8,331 nt of DNA, from positions 1-8,331 of the forward strand of contig JBNKDD010000253.1 of the NCBI GenBank assembly GCA_050288085.1, given 5' to 3'. Below are positions 5,688-8,331 of this stretch, one piece after another (position 1 is the first letter of the stretch; every line of letters begins with the position of its first letter). The position numbers were made by a program, and so were the translations under genes. The stretch comes from JBNKDD01 sp050288085. GTDB taxonomy: Bacteria; Chloroflexota; Anaerolineae; Aggregatilineales; UBA3940. The notes beneath the pieces are model-generated. The model saw nothing but the letters and a program-made list of their open reading frames with translations. It was not told the origin of the DNA and made no database searches.

Positions 5688-8132
5688 CTATTCACCCTCG
5701 CTCGGAAAATACCCCATCTGGATCGACGCCGCCCCCTGATCCTCGAAATACTCGACCGTCAGCCGGTGCCGTCCGGCAGTCATCCGCCGCTCGACGCTGA
5801 TCCAGTCATGCCCACCGATGTACCAGTTATTGATCATCAACTCCCCATCGACATACACCCGCACGCCGTCGTCACTCCGCACCGCGAAGGTATATACCCC
5901 CTCGTCAAATAATGCGCTGCGCTCCCACCGAGCCGAGAAGCCATCCGCCTCCCACCCCTCGAACGGCGGATTCTCGCCCCAGTCAAAGGTCACCACCGGA
6001 TCATCCCGCACCACCGTCGGTTTACCCGCCAGATCGATATTCTGGTAATACTCCCCCCTCCACACCTGGTCAACCCACAGATGCTTAGCCAACCCCGGCA
6101 GGAACGGGATCACCACCAACCCTGCCACCGCCATGAGCCGCGCTGCCCGTGACCGCGAACGGACAATCTCGTCAACCAATGTGAAGTACAACAGCGCAGA
6201 CACGATCACAAACGCCGGAGCCATGACAAACACATAGCGCGGCCTGGGGAACAACCCGAACACCGTTACCCCCGCGTGATAGCCGATAAACAGCAGGCAC
6301 AGCACCAGCACCGACCGGCTGCGCGGCTGCGATTCAAGCAGCAGGAAAGCGCCCAACGCCAGCATTGCCCAGAACCGTGCCCAGACCGATTCGCCCTGCA
6401 ACCGGTAAGGCTGCATCAGGTTAAGCGACAGTCGGTAAGCCCCCTGCATCGACTCGTCGGACACCACATTCACCTGATAGGTACACGAATAGTCCGCCCA
6501 GCTATCGATAGTGCTCTGATCAAATATCTCCGGGCGCTCCCCCTCACAGGCATCGACATTGGCAAAGCTGCGGACAATGTAACGCTGCGGCTCCATCCGA
6601 TCCTGGGCCACCGCGTCGGTATCGCTGTGAGTCAGGTACAGCCGCATCTCACGCCACATCCCCCCGATAAACTTTCTGGGCTGTGCCCGGATCGCCTCGA
6701 AGTACAGGTCTTTTGTAGATAGCTCCGCCCCGGTCGCCGCATTGTAGGCCACCGAGCAGTTATGCAGAATATGCGGCCAATGCTCCGGCAGGTGCCCCCG
6801 ATCCGGCGGGAAAGTGTAATCGCATCCCTCCCACTCCACGATCATCCTCTGATAGCTCTCGGCAGCAGGCCCATTATCCACATCGAACAGCCCCAGGTAA
6901 ACCAGCGGGAAGGCATAATAAGATTCATCATCCGTCCCAAACCGGAAGTTCCCATCAATCGAAAGCTGCCCGAAAGCCAGCACCACCACCATCACCGCAA
7001 AGCTCCCGGCGATCACCAGGGGCCGTTTCCACGACCGCCCAAACCCCGCGACAACCGCAATCACCGGGACGACCAGCAGCCGCCCCGCCGGTCGAAACAG
7101 CGACACCCAGCCCAGCAGAACCCCAATCCCGATCAGCGCCGCGAGGTACAGCCGCTCATTCCGCTGCGACGCGACAAACGCCAGCAGCGCGATCACCGCC
7201 ACCAGCCCACCGTAAATACTCTCACTCAACAGCGAATGCGCCTGAAACGCCGTAATCGGTGACAGCGCCAACATCAATCCAACGCCAAACGCCATCCATT
7301 GATTGGCTCGCCGCAGACACCAGAAGATCGTCAGCGCCACCGCCAGCCGCACCACATGTTGGAGCAGCGTTATACTGACCATCGTGTCGGCCAATAAGCG
7401 AGTCAAGGCGATAGTGAACGGATAGGGATAGGTGTACCAATCGAAATCAAACGGGGCGCGCCCTAAAAAGCCCTCACTGCCATAAAAGTACCGATACGAA
7501 TCCGAGTGCCCATAGCCGAGCGGCGGCGCATACAGCCACATCCACACACTGACCGCAAACGCAGCCAGGACGATCACCACACTCAACAGCCAGGGAGTCA
7601 GGCCAGCCTTTATCCTCCCTCCCGATGCCCCCAAAGCAAACGGCTTAGGGCCGTTTGGTCTGCATGAGGGGGCGGATGATGCGAACACCGGGGGTGGAGC
7701 ATCACGGGGGGCATCAGGCCCATAGACATGCCGCGCCAGCAGCAGTCCCACCGCATCTACAAACGCCGCGACCCCAAACATCTCCGCGCCATGCGAAAAC
7801 AGCGCATGATGATCAACCGCCTGCCCGAACAGCACCCAGAACTCGAACAGCCCAAACGCCGCCACCCAGGCGCGCAGCCGGTCGGCAAACAGCCAGCGCA
7901 TCACCGGCCTGAACACCGCCTTAATCGTCCTGAACCCGATCAGGCTGAACAGCCAGGCCAGCACCGTGATGATCGCCAGCGACCAGACCGCGACCTCCCC
8001 CCGTACATGAGAGGGAGTCGTGATCCACTCGCGCTGAATCTGCGTCAGTTGGATCACCATCAGCAGGGCATTCACCGCCAGGATCAGGCGGACGTAGAAA
8101 CGCGGTTGTATCTCAGGTGAGTCTGTTTGCAT
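5688..8132 (-). CDS. GT-C glycosyltransferase with C-terminal PA14 domain
   Basis: An 814-residue envelope protein. Residues 13-134 hold about four extra membrane spans; a linker (about 137-178) follows. The GT-C (GT39/PMT-like) core runs from about 179, with the acidic loop GHSDSYRYF (D211), LLSESIY at 301-307, FRPAGRLL at 346-353 and PRPRYVF at 629-635. Residues 390-584 are a large soluble loop with four cysteines (437, 459, 529, 550), likely outside. After the last span (about 664-682) comes a PA14 domain (about 688-809) with the typical WRGEYYQN opening, ADGFSARWER, and SDDGVRVYVDG; PA14 domains usually bind carbohydrate. It should transfer sugars from a polyprenyl-phosphate donor at the outer face; the acceptor is unknown. 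The frame is open to 8312, but that ATG sits inside the predicted -10 box and its extension is repeat-derived. The ATG at 8132 has GGGAAG ten bases upstream and opens the plausible protein. Start certainty is moderate. Confidence 0.85.
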   Translation of the reverse strand: MQTDSPEIQPRFYVRLILAVNALLMVIQLTQIQREWITTPSHVRGEVAVWSLAIITVLAWLFSLIGFRTIKAVFRPVMRWLFADRLRAWVAAFGLFEFWVLFGQAVDHHALFSHGAEMFGVAAFVDAVGLLLARHVYGPDAPRDAPPPVFASSAPSCRPNGPKPFALGASGGRIKAGLTPWLLSVVIVLAAFAVSVWMWLYAPPLGYGHSDSYRYFYGSEGFLGRAPFDFDWYTYPYPFTIALTRLLADTMVSITLLQHVVRLAVALTIFWCLRRANQWMAFGVGLMLALSPITAFQAHSLLSESIYGGLVAVIALLAFVASQRNERLYLAALIGIGVLLGWVSLFRPAGRLLVVPVIAVVAGFGRSWKRPLVIAGSFAVMVVVLAFGQLSIDGNFRFGTDDESYYAFPLVYLGLFDVDNGPAAESYQRMIVEWEGCDYTFPPDRGHLPEHWPHILHNCSVAYNAATGAELSTKDLYFEAIRAQPRKFIGGMWREMRLYLTHSDTDAVAQDRMEPQRYIVRSFANVDACEGERPEIFDQSTIDSWADYSCTYQVNVVSDESMQGAYRLSLNLMQPYRLQGESVWARFWAMLALGAFLLLESQPRSRSVLVLCLLFIGYHAGVTVFGLFPRPRYVFVMAPAFVIVSALLYFTLVDEIVRSRSRAARLMAVAGLVVIPFLPGLAKHLWVDQVWRGEYYQNIDLAGKPTVVRDDPVVTFDWGENPPFEGWEADGFSARWERSALFDEGVYTFAVRSDDGVRVYVDGELMINNWYIGGHDWISVERRMTAGRHRLTVEYFEDQGAASIQMGYFPSEGE
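5982..6005. repeat. Short duplicated stretch, copy in PA14 domain
   Basis: Partner of 5601-5624 (22 of 24 bases, same reading frame). Here it codes DDPVVTFD at residues 710-717, in the first strands of the PA14 domain. Confidence 0.7.
7612..7703. repeat. Double hairpin element inside the GT-PA14 gene
   Basis: The core is a perfect 8-bp stem CAAACGGC (7637-7644) with GCCGTTTG (7650-7657), loop TTAGG. Outer imperfect arms pair 7612-7628 with 7662-7677 (for example GATGC-side ATGC with GCAT, then the C-rich run with the G-rich run). A second small hairpin follows: GATGC (7678-7682) with GCATC (7699-7703), enclosing CACC/GGTG. It is translated in frame as the Pro/Gly/Ala/Ser-rich linker (about residues 144-174) between the N-terminal spans and the GT-C core. 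The position and composition suggest an inserted repeat element. Confidence 0.65.
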
Positions 8133-8185
8133 TGCATCAAGTCTTCCCGGTTTGCGTTTGTTGTAGAAATTTGCATCGACTATCA

Positions 8186-8257
8186 CCCTCGCCCCCTTCA
8201 AGAAAAGCTGTTCTCTTAAGTCCCTCTCCATGAGGGAGAGGGATTTAGGGTGAGGGC
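8186..8257. repeat. Nested inverted-repeat element in the leader of the GT-PA14 gene
   Basis: The inner stem TCCCTCTCC (8221-8229) pairs perfectly with GGAGAGGGA (8235-8243) around ATGAG, and can be extended outward with wobble pairs. The outer arms CCCTCGCCC (8186-8194) and GGGTGAGGG (8248-8256) pair with one G-T. The design (C/T-rich arm, G/A-rich arm, nested stems) is that of the dispersed intergenic palindromes common in Chloroflexota and other bacteria. It lies between the predicted promoter and the chosen start at 8132, so it would be a strong structure in the mRNA leader. Confidence 0.7.
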
Positions 8258-8310
8258 TGAAGTCACGTTGCCAGAATCCCCATAAACGGGTAATCTGCAT
8301 GTCGGGGCAC

Positions 8311-8319
8311 ATTATACCA
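8311..8319 (-). promoter_or_regulatory. Extended -10 promoter for the GT-PA14/lipoprotein unit
   Basis: Read on the minus strand the sequence is TGGTATAAT, a perfect extended -10 (TATAAT at 8311-8316). A -35 box would lie beyond the window edge. Transcription would start near 8304, leaving a leader of about 170 bases to the ATG at 8132. The box overlaps the ATG at 8312, which rules that codon out as start of a transcript from here. Confidence 0.6.
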
Positions 8320-8331
8320 GCAGAAAGAAGC

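Noticed and set aside
6762..7262. Open frame of 166 codons on the plus strand, rich in Pro, Arg, His and Gln
   Set aside because: The low-complexity composition is typical of the complement of a hydrophobic membrane protein gene.
7612..8257. CRISPR array or insertion sequence
   Set aside because: The repeats are single palindromes of different classes, without regular spacing, spacers, transposase or target-site duplications that I could define.
8133..8312. N-terminal extension of the GT-PA14 protein to the ATG at 8312
   Set aside because: The codon overlaps the -10 box, no ribosome site is seen, and the extension is largely translated repeat. The ATG at 8132 fits better.

Overview
The window looks like chromosomal DNA of a free-living bacterium of moderately high GC, most likely a member of the Chloroflexota (Anaerolineae-like). 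This is inferred from the gene set: two multi-membrane-span GT-C type glycosyltransferases, one carrying a C-terminal PA14 domain; an Asp-box lipoprotein; a K+-independent proton pyrophosphatase; and many GC-rich palindromic elements placed inside coding sequence. No rRNA, tRNA, CRISPR array, transposase or phage gene was seen.

Layout: (1) 31-1101, minus: a Gpi18-like membrane mannosyltransferase, apparently missing the usual C-terminal part, carrying a perfect 28-bp palindrome in its reading frame and two adjoining homopolymer runs just after its start. (2) 1102-1503: a 400-bp divergent intergenic region with a minus-strand promoter for the glycosyltransferase, a run of hairpins ending in a terminator-like stem on the plus strand (possible small RNA), and an extended -10 promoter for hppA. 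(3) 1504-3954, plus: hppA, the membrane H+-pyrophosphatase, closed by a strong intrinsic terminator. (4) 4046-4867, plus: an SRPBCC-domain membrane protein. (5) 4854-5687 and 5688-8132, both minus: a two-gene unit of a GT-C glycosyltransferase/PA14 fusion followed with no gap (TAGATG) by an Asp-box lipoprotein. Its last gene runs head-on into the SRPBCC gene with a 14-bp overlap. Its promoter lies at the right edge of the window.

How the genes fit together: hppA is an energy-conserving housekeeping pump and shows no functional tie to its neighbours. The two glycosyltransferases and the lipoprotein are envelope genes. They would act on polyprenyl-linked sugars and on exported proteins or glycans at the outer face of the membrane. 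The least ordinary feature is the scatter of palindromic elements: one codes for a loop of the first glycosyltransferase, one for a linker of the second, one lies in the leader of the second, and the hppA terminator has the same arm core as the first. I do not see a defence system or a clear new multi-gene system. The best candidates for something undescribed are the in-frame palindromes and the structured intergenic stretch at 1181-1414.
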